From positions 1 through 27,949 of the forward strand of contig CAZIRB010000020.1 in assembly GCA_964541695.1 (NCBI GenBank): a stretch of DNA of 27,949 nt, in the 5' to 3' direction. The notes beneath the pieces were generated by a model that saw nothing but the letters and a program-made list of their open reading frames with translations, was not told the DNA's origin and made no database searches. A program made the position numbers and the translations under genes. This document shows positions 1 through 7,835 of this stretch, piece after piece (position 1 is the first letter of the stretch; each line of letters starts with the position of its first letter). Source of the stretch: CAZKGE01 sp964541695. Its GTDB lineage: Bacteria > Bacillota > Clostridia > Christensenellales > CAG-138.

Positions 1-9
1 CCGAGGGAC

Positions 10-1839
10 ATGGAAAAGACGACTTATCCCATTCTATCCTTAATCGACGGGCCGGAGGACGTGCGCCGGCTGCCCGCGCGCCAGCTTACGAAGCTTGCGG
101 ACGAGCTGCGCGCGTACATGATCGACACCATCAGCAAGACCGGCGGGCACCTGGCCTCGAGCCTCGGCGCGGTGGAGCTGATCATCGCCATGCACCGCGC
201 GTTTACTAGCCCCGTCGATAAACTGATATTCGACGTGGGCCATCAGGCGTACGCGCACAAGATTTTGACCGGCCGCAGAGACGGCTTCCCGACGATCCGC
301 CAGAAGGACGGCATATCGGGCTTCCCCAAGCGCGCGGAGAGCGAGCACGACGCGTTCGACACGGGCCACGCGTCGACGTCGATCTCGGCCGCGCTCGGCA
401 TGGCGCGCGCGCGCAAGCTCTCGGGCGAGCCGGGCGCGATCGTGGCGCTCATCGGCGACGGCGCGTTAACCGGCGGCATGGCCTACGAGGCGCTCAACGA
501 CGCGGGGCAGGCCGACGTGCCGCTCATCGTGATTCTCAACGACAACGACATGTCGATTTCGCACAACGTCGGCGCGATGCGCGCGCGGCTGACCAGCATG
601 CGCATCAGCCGGCCGTACATCCGCTTCAAGCGCTCCCTCGTCCGCGCGCTGGACACGAGCCGGCTCGGAAAGTTCCTAAGCCGCCACATGGAGAAGCTCA
701 AGAACCGCATCAAGAGCTTTCTATTGCCCGACCTGCTGTTTGAGGAGCTGGGCTTTGTGTACCTCGGGCCGATCGATGGCCACGATATCCCGCGGCTTGT
801 GAGCGTGTTTAGGCGCGCCAAAGAGCTTAACGCGCCCGTCATCGTGCACACCGTGACGCAGAAGGGGCGCGGCTACGAGTTCTCGGAAAACGATCCCGAG
901 AAGTTCCACGGCATCGCGCCGTTCTCCGTCGAGACCGGCCTTGTCGACGCGGTCGTGCTCAAGAACAACTCCCAGGTGTTCGGCGACGCGCTGACGGAGC
1001 TGGCCCGCGCGGACAAGCGCATCGTGGCGGTCACGGCCGCGATGCCCACGGGAACGGGGCTGTCCGGCTTTGCCAAGGCGTATCCGGAGCGGTTTTTCGA
1101 TGTGGGCATCGCCGAGCCGCACGCGGTGACGATGGCGGCGGGCATGGCTGCCTGCGGCATGCGGCCGGTGGTCGCGCTCTACTCGTCGTTTCTGCAGCGC
1201 GCGTACGACCAGCTTTTGCACGACGTCTGTCTGCAAAGGCTGCCTGTCGTGATCGCCGTCGACCGCGCGGGTCTCGTCGGCGAGGACGGCGAGACGCACC
1301 AGGGCATCTACGACAGCGCGTTTCTGACCTCGATCCCGAACCTGACGATCTATTCGCCCGCGACGCAGCAGGAGCTCGTGCACATGCTGCGCGTGGCGAT
1401 ATTGCGCGCCGAGCCGGCGTGCATCCGCTATAACCGCGGAAGCCTGATGCAGGCCGTCTCCTCCGTGCCGGTGCAGCCGGGCGTGTGGGAGGAGATGCTG
1501 CCGATTGCGGACAAGACCGTGATCGCGACCGGCCCCATGGTCGCGCTCGCGCTGTTTGCCGCCAAGAAATGCGGCGCGGGGCTGATCAATGCGCGCACGA
1601 TCCGCCCGCTCGATACGGAGCTGCTCGCGCGCGTCAAGGCACGCGGCGGCCGCGTGGTCGTGGCCGAGGAGGGCGTCTGCTCGCTCGGGGACACGATCGC
1701 GGCCGCGCTTTCCCCGCTTCCGGTTACGGCGCTGCACCTGCCGACCGAGGCCGTGTTCCACGCGACGGTCGAGGAGCAGCGAGCGGCGTTCGGCGTGTCC
1801 GCGGCGGACATTGCGCGCGCGCTTTCGGAGGAACCGTGA
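10..1839 (+). CDS. dxs: 1-deoxy-D-xylulose-5-phosphate synthase
   Basis: Thiamine-diphosphate enzyme that condenses pyruvate with glyceraldehyde 3-phosphate, the first step of the MEP route to isoprenoids (also supplying thiamine and pyridoxal precursors); cytosolic. The 609-residue product begins with the typical helix leading to SKTGGHLASSLGAVEL, then FDVGHQAYAHKILTGR, the ThDP/Mg motif GDGALTGGMAYEALNDAG followed by NDNDMSIS, and the second-half motifs FDVGIAEPHAV and DRAGLVGEDGETHQG with HDVCLQ before them. Length is close to the family norm (about 620). The ATG is preceded by GAGGG only a couple of bases away, and the window starts 9 bases upstream, so the promoter cannot be seen. Its stop overlaps the tlyA start by 4 bases (GTGA), showing translational coupling. 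The dxs-tlyA pairing is common in Clostridia. Confidence 0.97.
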   Translation: MEKTTYPILSLIDGPEDVRRLPARQLTKLADELRAYMIDTISKTGGHLASSLGAVELIIAMHRAFTSPVDKLIFDVGHQAYAHKILTGRRDGFPTIRQKDGISGFPKRAESEHDAFDTGHASTSISAALGMARARKLSGEPGAIVALIGDGALTGGMAYEALNDAGQADVPLIVILNDNDMSISHNVGAMRARLTSMRISRPYIRFKRSLVRALDTSRLGKFLSRHMEKLKNRIKSFLLPDLLFEELGFVYLGPIDGHDIPRLVSVFRRAKELNAPVIVHTVTQKGRGYEFSENDPEKFHGIAPFSVETGLVDAVVLKNNSQVFGDALTELARADKRIVAVTAAMPTGTGLSGFAKAYPERFFDVGIAEPHAVTMAAGMAACGMRPVVALYSSFLQRAYDQLLHDVCLQRLPVVIAVDRAGLVGEDGETHQGIYDSAFLTSIPNLTIYSPATQQELVHMLRVAILRAEPACIRYNRGSLMQAVSSVPVQPGVWEEMLPIADKTVIATGPMVALALFAAKKCGAGLINARTIRPLDTELLARVKARGGRVVVAEEGVCSLGDTIAAALSPLPVTALHLPTEAVFHATVEEQRAAFGVSAADIARALSEEP

Positions 1840-2648
1840 AGCGGCGGCTCGACGTCGTGCTGACCGAGCGCGGGCTTACCGAGAGCCGCGAGCGCGCGCG
1901 GTCGCTCATCATGGAGGGCGATGTGTATGTCGACGGCGTACGCGCCGGCAAGGCGGGTATGCAGGTGACCGGAGAGGAGCGCATCGAGCTGCGCGAAGCG
2001 GCGCTGCCGTTCGTCAGCCGCGGCGGGCTGAAGCTACAAAAGGCGCTCGACGTGTTCCCGATCGATTTGACCGGCCTCGTCTGCGCGGACGTCGGCGCGT
2101 CGACCGGGGGATTTACCGACTGCATGCTGCAGCGCGGCGCGGCGCGCGTGTATGCGCTCGACGTCGGCTACGGGCAGCTGCATTATAAGCTTAGGAGCGA
2201 CCCGCGCGTGACCGTGATGGAGCGCACGAACGCGCGGTTTATGGAGCCAGGCTGGTTTCCCGAGCAGCCGCAGTTTGCGTCCGTGGACGTGTCGTTCATC
2301 TCGCTGCGGCTCATACTGCCGCCGCTTGCCCGTTGCCTTTCGGAGAACGCCGCCGTGGTCGCGCTCGTCAAGCCGCAGTTCGAGGCCGGCCGCGCGGAGG
2401 TGGGCAAGAACGGCGTCGTGCGCGACGAAAAAACGCATAAGCGCGTGCTGACCGAGATCGTCCGGTTTGCATACGGCGCGGAATATACGGTCGAGGGGCT
2501 GTCGTATTCGCCGATCACGGGACCGAAGGGAAACATCGAATTTCTGTTATTTTTACGTAACAAATCGGCTTTTTCGGACGATTTTTTTGCCAAGTGGGGA
2601 CCGAAAATCGACGAAATCGTCACAGAGGCGCATATTTCGTGCATATAA
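1836..2648 (+). CDS. tlyA: TlyA family 16S/23S rRNA 2'-O-methyltransferase
   Basis: Predicted SAM-dependent rRNA cytidine 2'-O-methyltransferase (hemolysin A/TlyA family, YqxC in Bacillus). The 270-residue product has an N-terminal S4 RNA-binding domain (about residues 1-60, LDVVLTERGLTESRERAR), the linker SRGGLKLQKAL, a FtsJ-like methyltransferase fold with DVGASTGGFTDCMLQRGA as SAM site, then VKPQFEAGR and SPITGPKGNIEFL, all family hallmarks. I chose GTG at 1836 because GGAGG at 1827-1831 lies 4 bases upstream and because this gives the family N terminus; the same frame is open much further upstream but only as a shadow of dxs. It overlaps dxs by 4 bases. No terminator is apparent before nadK, which has its own promoter. 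Confidence 0.95.
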   Translation: MKRRLDVVLTERGLTESRERARSLIMEGDVYVDGVRAGKAGMQVTGEERIELREAALPFVSRGGLKLQKALDVFPIDLTGLVCADVGASTGGFTDCMLQRGAARVYALDVGYGQLHYKLRSDPRVTVMERTNARFMEPGWFPEQPQFASVDVSFISLRLILPPLARCLSENAAVVALVKPQFEAGRAEVGKNGVVRDEKTHKRVLTEIVRFAYGAEYTVEGLSYSPITGPKGNIEFLLFLRNKSAFSDDFFAKWGPKIDEIVTEAHISCI

Positions 2649-2670
2649 ACAATATTTATTCACTTCCCGC

Positions 2671-2699
2671 TTGTATTTTTTGAAACATACGTGTATAAT
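2671..2699 (+). promoter_or_regulatory. sigma-A promoter of nadK
   Basis: TTGTAT (2671-2676), 17-base spacer, perfect TATAAT (2694-2699). The predicted transcription start is near 2706, only about 5 bases before the nadK ATG at 2711. The intergenic stretch is markedly AT-richer than the flanking genes. Confidence 0.75.
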
Positions 2700-2710
2700 A
2701 TGAACACATT

Positions 2711-3520
2711 ATGAACGACAAACAACGGCGGCTTTCGATCGGTTTTGCGATCAATCCGGAGAAGGCCAGCGCAATTCCCATACGCGACACCCTGATCCGT
2801 TTGACGCGCGCGAGAGAAATTGAATGCAGGCTGATCGACGGGGCGATAAGCGCCGCCGCGCTGAACGGGCTTACATTCCTCATCGTGATCGGCGGCGACG
2901 GGACCGTGCTCCGGCACGCGGTCGCCGCGTCCGCGGCGCATGTGCCGCTGCTCGGCGTCAACGTCGGACGGATCGGGTTTTTGAGCGAACTGGCAAACGA
3001 CGCGTTCGACGACATGCTGGACGCGCTCTCCCTGGGGCGCTACACGCTCGAGGAGCGCATGATGCTGACCTGCTCGGTCAACGGCGGGGAACCGGTCGAG
3101 TGCCTCAACGACATCCTCGTGTTCAAGCACTCGTTCTCGGGCACCGCGGAGGTCTGGGTCGAGATCGACGGCGCGTCGGTCGGCCGCGTGGTCTGCGACG
3201 GCATGCTCGCCGCGACGCCGACCGGCTCGACGGCGTACTCGCTCTCGGCGGGCGGGCCGGTTGTGGCGCCGGGCCTGGACGCGATTCTGATCACGCCCGT
3301 GTGCTCGCACACATTGCACGTGCGGCCGATCGTGGCCCCGGCCTCGGCCGAGATCGTGTTCTCGGTCGTCGGCAAGGGCATGGTCGCCGCCGACGGCGTC
3401 AAAACGCGCGACGTGGACACCGACGATCGCATCGTCGTGAAAAAATCGGACCGCACGACTTCATTTGTGCGGCTTGAAAAGAGGAACCTGTTCGACCTGA
3501 TACAACGGAAACTCTCGTAA
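2711..3520 (+). CDS. nadK: NAD kinase
   Basis: Phosphorylates NAD to NADP using ATP or polyphosphate; cytosolic. The 269-residue product opens with a short basic leader and the first strand LSIGFAINPEK, then the nucleotide motif GGDGT (residues 61-65), LGVNVGRIGFL, LNDI (usually NE in the family, so a conservative D replaces E at about 134), and the diagnostic TPTGSTAYSLSAGGP (about 169-183). Length fits the bacterial family. There is no recognisable Shine-Dalgarno site before the ATG at 2711, and the promoter TATAAT ends only 11 bases upstream, so translation may begin on a nearly leaderless mRNA. It is followed by argR after 23 bases and probably begins the nadK-argR-recN operon. Confidence 0.96.
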   Translation: MNDKQRRLSIGFAINPEKASAIPIRDTLIRLTRAREIECRLIDGAISAAALNGLTFLIVIGGDGTVLRHAVAASAAHVPLLGVNVGRIGFLSELANDAFDDMLDALSLGRYTLEERMMLTCSVNGGEPVECLNDILVFKHSFSGTAEVWVEIDGASVGRVVCDGMLAATPTGSTAYSLSAGGPVVAPGLDAILITPVCSHTLHVRPIVAPASAEIVFSVVGKGMVAADGVKTRDVDTDDRIVVKKSDRTTSFVRLEKRNLFDLIQRKLS

Positions 3521-3543
3521 AAAAACGTCGCAGGAGGGCGCCA

Positions 3544-3993
3544 ATGAAGGCCAAACGACACGCGATGATCCAAAAGATCATCACGGCGCAGAACGTGGAG
3601 ACGCAGGAAGAACTGGCCTCTCTTTTGCGCGAGCAGGGATATTCGGTCACGCAGGCGACCGTATCCAGGGACATCAAGGAGCTTCGGCTGATCAAGGTAC
3701 TGACCCCCGAGGGGCGGTATAAGTACGCGACGGTCGAGAAGGCGGAGGCCGATCTGCAGGAGCGGTTTATCCGCATGTTCAGTAACTGCGTTTTGTCCGT
3801 GACGGCGGCGGGGACGCTGATCGTCGTCAAGACGATCACGGGCAGTGCGTCGGCTGCTGCGGAGGCGATCGACTCGCTCAAGTGGCCGGACATACTCGGC
3901 ACGATCGCCGGCGACAACACGATATTTATCGCGGTTCGCGAGGGCAAGTCCGTCATGGACCTCGTGAAGCGCTTTCAGAAAATGATGAAATAG
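3544..3993 (+). CDS. argR: Arginine repressor ArgR/AhrC
   Basis: Arginine-dependent hexameric regulator of arginine synthesis and catabolism. The 149-residue product has the N-terminal winged helix (about 1-70) with ETQEELASLLREQGYSV and the recognition helix TQATVSRDIKEL, a short hinge, and a C-terminal oligomerisation/arginine-binding domain ending in GTIAGDNTIFIAV. In most homologues this last motif is GDDT, and both aspartates contact arginine; here the second is Asn (residue 125). AGGAGG at 3530-3535 fixes the start. It sits between nadK and recN, its usual place in Firmicutes, where it is not linked to arginine genes. Confidence 0.96.
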   Translation: MKAKRHAMIQKIITAQNVETQEELASLLREQGYSVTQATVSRDIKELRLIKVLTPEGRYKYATVEKAEADLQERFIRMFSNCVLSVTAAGTLIVVKTITGSASAAAEAIDSLKWPDILGTIAGDNTIFIAVREGKSVMDLVKRFQKMMK

Positions 3994-4006
3994 ACGGAGG
4001 CCGCAC

Positions 4007-5686
4007 TTGCTCAAGCAGCTGCGCATACGCAACATTGCGTTGATTGAAGAATTGGATATGGAGCTGTATGATGGGTTTTCCGTGCTGACGGGCGAGACCG
4101 GTGCAGGAAAGTCCATTATTATTGAGGCGCTCAATTTTGTGCTCGGCGAGCGCGCAAGCCGCGAGCTGATCATGTCGGACAAGCCGAAAGCGTCCGTCGA
4201 GGCGGTGTTTGCCGTCGACGCGCACGACCCCGTGCTGCCCGTGCTCAAGTCCTACGAGATGGAGGCCGAGGACGGCGAGCTCATTCTGTACCGCGAGATG
4301 ACCGCGGCGGGCAAGAACGTCTGCCGCGTCGGCGGCGCGCCGGTGACGGCGGGCGTGCTCAAGACCATCGGCGACGCGCTCGTCGACATCCACGGCCAGC
4401 ATGCGCACCAGCAGCTCCTCAACCAACGGCTCCACATCGCCCTGCTCGACACGTTCGCGGGCGAGCCCGCGCTGCTCCTAAGGACCCGTGTTTCCGCCGC
4501 GTACGCCGCGATGAAGACGGCTGAGCGCAAGCTCAACGCCGCCGTCATGGACGCGCGCGACCGCGAGCGCCGCTGCGACCTTCTCTCCTACCAGCTGCGC
4601 GAGATCGACAACGCCCAACTCGTCAACGGCGAGGAGGACGAGCTGCTCGAGCAGCGCAAGATTCTGCAGAACGCGCAGGCGATTATGGAATCGCTCGACG
4701 GCAGCGCGGAGGGCCTTGCCGGCGAGAGCGGCGCAGTGCCGCTATTGTCCGGCGTGCTGCGCCTGCTGGACGGCATCACGCAGTTTTCGGCGGAATATTC
4801 CGCGGCGGCGGAGCAGCTGCGCGACGCATACTATTCGCTGGAGGACGTCTCGACCACCGTGCGGGGCCTTCGGAACTCGTTCTCCTACGATCCGGAGTCG
4901 CTCGACAAGATGGAGTGGCGGCTCGAGACGATCAGCTCGCTCAAGCGCAAGTACGGCGACACGGTCGCCGACGTGCTGGCTTACCGGGTCAAAATCGCTG
5001 AGGAATACGAGCTTTTGATCACGAGCGAGGAGCGGCACGAGCAGCTCCAGCACGATTTTGAGGCAAAGAAGGCGGAGTACGCCGCGCTGGCCACTGAGCT
5101 GTCCGCGCTGCGCAAGGCCGCGGCGGAGAAGCTCTCCGCAAAGCTCGTGCCCGAGCTAGGCGACCTCGGCATGCCGAGCGCGCAGTTTGATGTGTCGATC
5201 CAGCCGCTCGCCGGCGAAGGGACGTCGTCCTCCGGCAGCGACGACGTCGAGTTTTTGCTTTCGACAAACTTCGGCGAGCCGGTCAAGCCGCTCTCGAAGG
5301 TCGCGTCCGGCGGCGAAATTTCCAGAATTATGCTGGCGTTTAAATCCGTGTTCGCGGGCCTCGGCGGCGTGATGACGATGGTGTTCGACGAGATCGACAC
5401 CGGCATCAGCGGCCGCGTCGGCACGGCCGTGGCGGAGAAGATGCGGCAGATCGCGCGCGCGCGCCAGGTGCTCTGCATCACGCACCTGCCGCAGATTGCG
5501 GCATACGCGCACCAGCAATATTTGGTTCACAAGAGCGCGGTCGGGAAGCGCACGCTGTCGACCGCGTCCCTGCTTTCCAAAGCGGATCGGATCAACGAGA
5601 TCGCGCGCATCATGGGCGGTCTGGAAACGGATGCCGCGGCGATCGAACACGCGCGGCGGCTTCTTCTCGCGGCGGAACAGGCTTAG
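4007..5686 (+). CDS. recN: DNA repair protein RecN
   Basis: SMC-like ATPase acting early at DNA double-strand breaks; cytosolic, nucleoid-associated. The 559 residues have the family length. Visible are the N-terminal MLKQLRIRNIALIEEL, Walker A GETGAGKSI (about 29-37), the RecN-specific DIHGQHAHQQLLN, two coiled-coil arms rich in Glu/Lys/Arg, the ABC signature SGGEISRIMLAFK, Walker B MVFDEIDTGI, and the H-loop ITHLPQIAA. The start is TTG at 4007, backed by GGAGG at 3996-4000 and by the conserved N terminus. It follows argR by 13 bases, so they are likely cotranscribed. Confidence 0.97.
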   Translation: MLKQLRIRNIALIEELDMELYDGFSVLTGETGAGKSIIIEALNFVLGERASRELIMSDKPKASVEAVFAVDAHDPVLPVLKSYEMEAEDGELILYREMTAAGKNVCRVGGAPVTAGVLKTIGDALVDIHGQHAHQQLLNQRLHIALLDTFAGEPALLLRTRVSAAYAAMKTAERKLNAAVMDARDRERRCDLLSYQLREIDNAQLVNGEEDELLEQRKILQNAQAIMESLDGSAEGLAGESGAVPLLSGVLRLLDGITQFSAEYSAAAEQLRDAYYSLEDVSTTVRGLRNSFSYDPESLDKMEWRLETISSLKRKYGDTVADVLAYRVKIAEEYELLITSEERHEQLQHDFEAKKAEYAALATELSALRKAAAEKLSAKLVPELGDLGMPSAQFDVSIQPLAGEGTSSSGSDDVEFLLSTNFGEPVKPLSKVASGGEISRIMLAFKSVFAGLGGVMTMVFDEIDTGISGRVGTAVAEKMRQIARARQVLCITHLPQIAAYAHQQYLVHKSAVGKRTLSTASLLSKADRINEIARIMGGLETDAAAIEHARRLLLAAEQA

Positions 5687-5714
5687 TATAATCGGCCGGA
5701 CACGGCGCAACCTA
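5686..5714 (+). promoter_or_regulatory. possible sigma-G/F-like promoter of spoIVB
   Basis: GTATA (5686-5690), 17 bases, CAACCTA (5708-5714) resembles the forespore sigma-G pattern GHATR-17/18-CATNHTA with one mismatch in the -10. spoIVB of Bacillus is known to be read by forespore sigma factors. The match is short and could be chance. Confidence 0.25.
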
Positions 5715-5744
5715 TCATCATTCGTCAAAATACGAGGTGGTGAT

Positions 5745-6998
5745 TTGTCGCCGATGCAGCGGTTTTGTCAAAAATTTACGCGCGCCTGCGGGGTGTTTGC
5801 CGTATGTGCGCTGCTAGGTATCTATGTTTCACCGTCGGTCGCCGCGGTGCGCGAGCTGCCCGCCGTGCTGCGCAGCACGGACGCGCGGCTGACGGACGAG
5901 GCGATCACGGCCCGGACGCTGCTCGGCGGACTGTCGCCCTCCGCGACCGTTTCCGCCTCGAGCGACGAGCGGCTCGGCGCCGGGGGACAGACGCGGTATA
6001 CATACCGTTTGTTTGGATCAATCCCGATCCGCACGGTCACCGTGCTCAGCGGCGAGGCGGTCAGTCTCCGCCCGGGCGGCGACGTGATCGGCATTACGAT
6101 ACACACCAAGGGCGTTCTCGTGGTGGGCCTGGGGTCCGTGGAGACGCGGCAGGGGGCGATCAGCCCCGGCGCCGCGGCCGGGCTTATTTCGGGGGACGTC
6201 ATCGAGTCCGTCAACGGCACGGCCGTTTCGGACGCCAACCAACTCTCCAAGCTCTGCGGCGCTGCGTCAGGGTCCATCACGCTCGGCGTGCTGCGCGGCG
6301 ACGAAAGCCTGACGCTCACCGCAACGCCCGTCACCGGCACGGACGGCGTGCCAAGGCTCGGCGTCTGGGTGCGGGACAGCACGGCCGGCGTCGGTACTCT
6401 CTCGTTCTATGACCAGGTCAGCAAGCGGTTTGCCGCGCTGGGGCATCCGGTTTCCGACGTGGACACACATTCTCTTTTGACCATCCGCGAGGGACGCATA
6501 CTCCCCTCCGAAATCATCGACATCATCCCGGGCGAGCAGGGGCTCCCCGGCGAGCTGACGGGAATTTTCTCCGTCACGGGGCAGTCCATCGGCCGCATTG
6601 AACGCAATACGGAGTACGGCATCTTTGGCCGCATGGACGTCGACTATGAGAACGGCTGGTGCGGCGAAATTCCGCTTGCACGGGCCAGCGAGGCGCATGT
6701 CGGCGGCGCGACGCTTCTGTCCACCGTGTCCACGGAAGGCGTGAAGCCTTACGACTGCGAGATTGTGCGCATCAGCGAGCAAACCGAGCCCGCGACAAAG
6801 GGCATGGTGATACTTGTGACCGACCAGGACCTGATCGCCCAGACGGGCGGAATCGTGCAGGGCATGAGCGGGAGTCCGGTGCTACAGGATGGGAGGCTTG
6901 TGGGCGTGGTCACGCACGTGTTCGTCAACGATCCGTTGAAGGGTTACTGCGTGTATGCCGAATGGATGTACGGCTGCATGCAGGGGCAGGTTTCGTAG
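5745..6998 (+). CDS. spoIVB: SpoIVB signalling serine protease (S55)
   Basis: Forespore-secreted protease that, in Bacillus, cleaves SpoIVFA to trigger pro-sigma-K processing in the mother cell. The 417-residue product has an N-terminal membrane anchor/signal (about 13-33, hydrophobic, ending SPSVAA), a PDZ domain (about 118-200: GVLVVGLG, ISPGAAAGLISGDVIESVNG), then the S55 domain with His234 (ALGHPVSDVDTHSLL), Asp360 (VTDQDLI) and Ser375 (VQGMSGSPVLQDGRLVG), matching the catalytic His-Asp-Ser region. Length matches B. subtilis (425). I chose TTG at 5745 because GAGGTG at 5734-5739 is 5 bases away; ATG 5754 would be 14 away. It lies between recN and spo0A, the standard clostridial context. 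Confidence 0.95.
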   Translation: MSPMQRFCQKFTRACGVFAVCALLGIYVSPSVAAVRELPAVLRSTDARLTDEAITARTLLGGLSPSATVSASSDERLGAGGQTRYTYRLFGSIPIRTVTVLSGEAVSLRPGGDVIGITIHTKGVLVVGLGSVETRQGAISPGAAAGLISGDVIESVNGTAVSDANQLSKLCGAASGSITLGVLRGDESLTLTATPVTGTDGVPRLGVWVRDSTAGVGTLSFYDQVSKRFAALGHPVSDVDTHSLLTIREGRILPSEIIDIIPGEQGLPGELTGIFSVTGQSIGRIERNTEYGIFGRMDVDYENGWCGEIPLARASEAHVGGATLLSTVSTEGVKPYDCEIVRISEQTEPATKGMVILVTDQDLIAQTGGIVQGMSGSPVLQDGRLVGVVTHVFVNDPLKGYCVYAEWMYGCMQGQVS

Positions 6999-7016
6999 CC
7001 AGGATGAGTTGGCAGG

Positions 7017-7787
7017 ATGGGGAATATGCGAAAGAAGCTTGTGATTGTCAGCGGCAGCGACGGGGATGCCGAAAAATTGGCGAATGCGTTCTGTTACCTG
7101 GAGGACTTTACGGTGCTGCCCGCTTTGCGCCTGGGCAGGCAGCTGATTGCGCTGCTCGGCAACCGCAGCGTCGACGCGGTGCTGCTCGACCTGTTTCTGC
7201 CGGACATGGACGGCATCACGGTGCTGGACCACATGGCGGATATGGGTCTCCCGAACCCGCCGGCGGTGTTCGTGCTGACGGACGACCGGCTGCTGAACCT
7301 GCTCAATAACCGGGTGCTGTACTGTTTTTCCAAGCCACTCAACTACGAGATCGTATCGCTGCGCGTTTCGGAGCTTTTGCGCGCGCAGGAGCATCTGCCG
7401 ATGACGCAGCCGACGACGCTCGAGCTGATGGACCGGAAAATATCGGAGTGTATCCGCGCGGTCGGCGTGCCCGTGCATCTGAAGGGCTATTACTATCTGC
7501 GCGACGCCATCCGCATGTACGCGCTGTTTAAAAACCCGGTGGAGCTGTGCATCACGACCGATATCTATCCCGCCGTGGCGAAGCTGTACAACACGCGCGC
7601 GACGCTCGTCGAGCACGCGATGCGCAACGCCATCGAGATCGCCTGGACGCGCGGCAACCTCAACGTCATATTCGACTACTTCGGCTACACGGTCAACGAC
7701 CACAAGGGCAAGCCGAGCAATCTGGAGTTTGTCGCGATGATCGCCGAGCGCGTGCGGATGCAGTTTCGATGCGCGCGGGAGCGTTGA
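7017..7787 (+). CDS. spo0A: Spo0A, master regulator of sporulation, with an atypical receiver
   Basis: DNA-binding response regulator that starts sporulation when phosphorylated. The C-terminal domain (about 135-257) is unmistakable: IRAVGVPVHLKGYYYLRDAI, then YNTRATLVEHAMRNAIEIAW and FGYTVNDHKGKPSNLEF. The N-terminal receiver (about 5-120) keeps the phosphoacceptor Asp58 (VLLDLFLPDMDG), Thr88 and Lys106 (FSKP). However, where Bacillus has the Mg-binding pair Asp-Asp after the first strand, this protein has Ser12-Gly13 (LVIVSGSDGD), and the Thr-to-Lys stretch is about 6 residues short. The linker between domains is short. ATG 7017 is used here; ATG 7026 is equally possible since neither has a strong ribosome site. 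It is 18 bases after spoIVB. Confidence 0.93.
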   Translation: MGNMRKKLVIVSGSDGDAEKLANAFCYLEDFTVLPALRLGRQLIALLGNRSVDAVLLDLFLPDMDGITVLDHMADMGLPNPPAVFVLTDDRLLNLLNNRVLYCFSKPLNYEIVSLRVSELLRAQEHLPMTQPTTLELMDRKISECIRAVGVPVHLKGYYYLRDAIRMYALFKNPVELCITTDIYPAVAKLYNTRATLVEHAMRNAIEIAWTRGNLNVIFDYFGYTVNDHKGKPSNLEFVAMIAERVRMQFRCARER

Positions 7788-7813
7788 CGCGGGCCTTCGA
7801 TGGATGATACACT
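7784..7813 (+). promoter_or_regulatory. possible sigma-A promoter of deoB-punA
   Basis: TTGACG (7784-7789), 18 bases, TACACT (7808-7813) with an upstream TGA that gives an extended -10 (TGATACACT). The same TGATACACTCTT string occurs in the rdgB promoter. The -35 overlaps the spo0A stop codon. Confidence 0.4.
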
Positions 7814-7835
7814 CTTTCCCGGTGAGGTGAGCGAC

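Noticed and set aside
1485..1835. Extension of the tlyA frame upstream inside dxs
   Set aside because: It is Arg-rich shadow sequence; GGAGG and the S4 domain place the start at GTG 1836.
5496..5744. Extension of the spoIVB reading frame upstream into recN
   Set aside because: The extra residues are a shadow of recN; the ribosome site GAGGTG supports TTG 5745 and gives the normal length and membrane anchor.
7001..7025. Sigma-H-like promoter (AGGATGA, 11 bases, GGGGAAT) before spo0A
   Set aside because: The predicted transcript would begin after both possible Spo0A start codons (7017 and 7026), so it could not express the whole protein.
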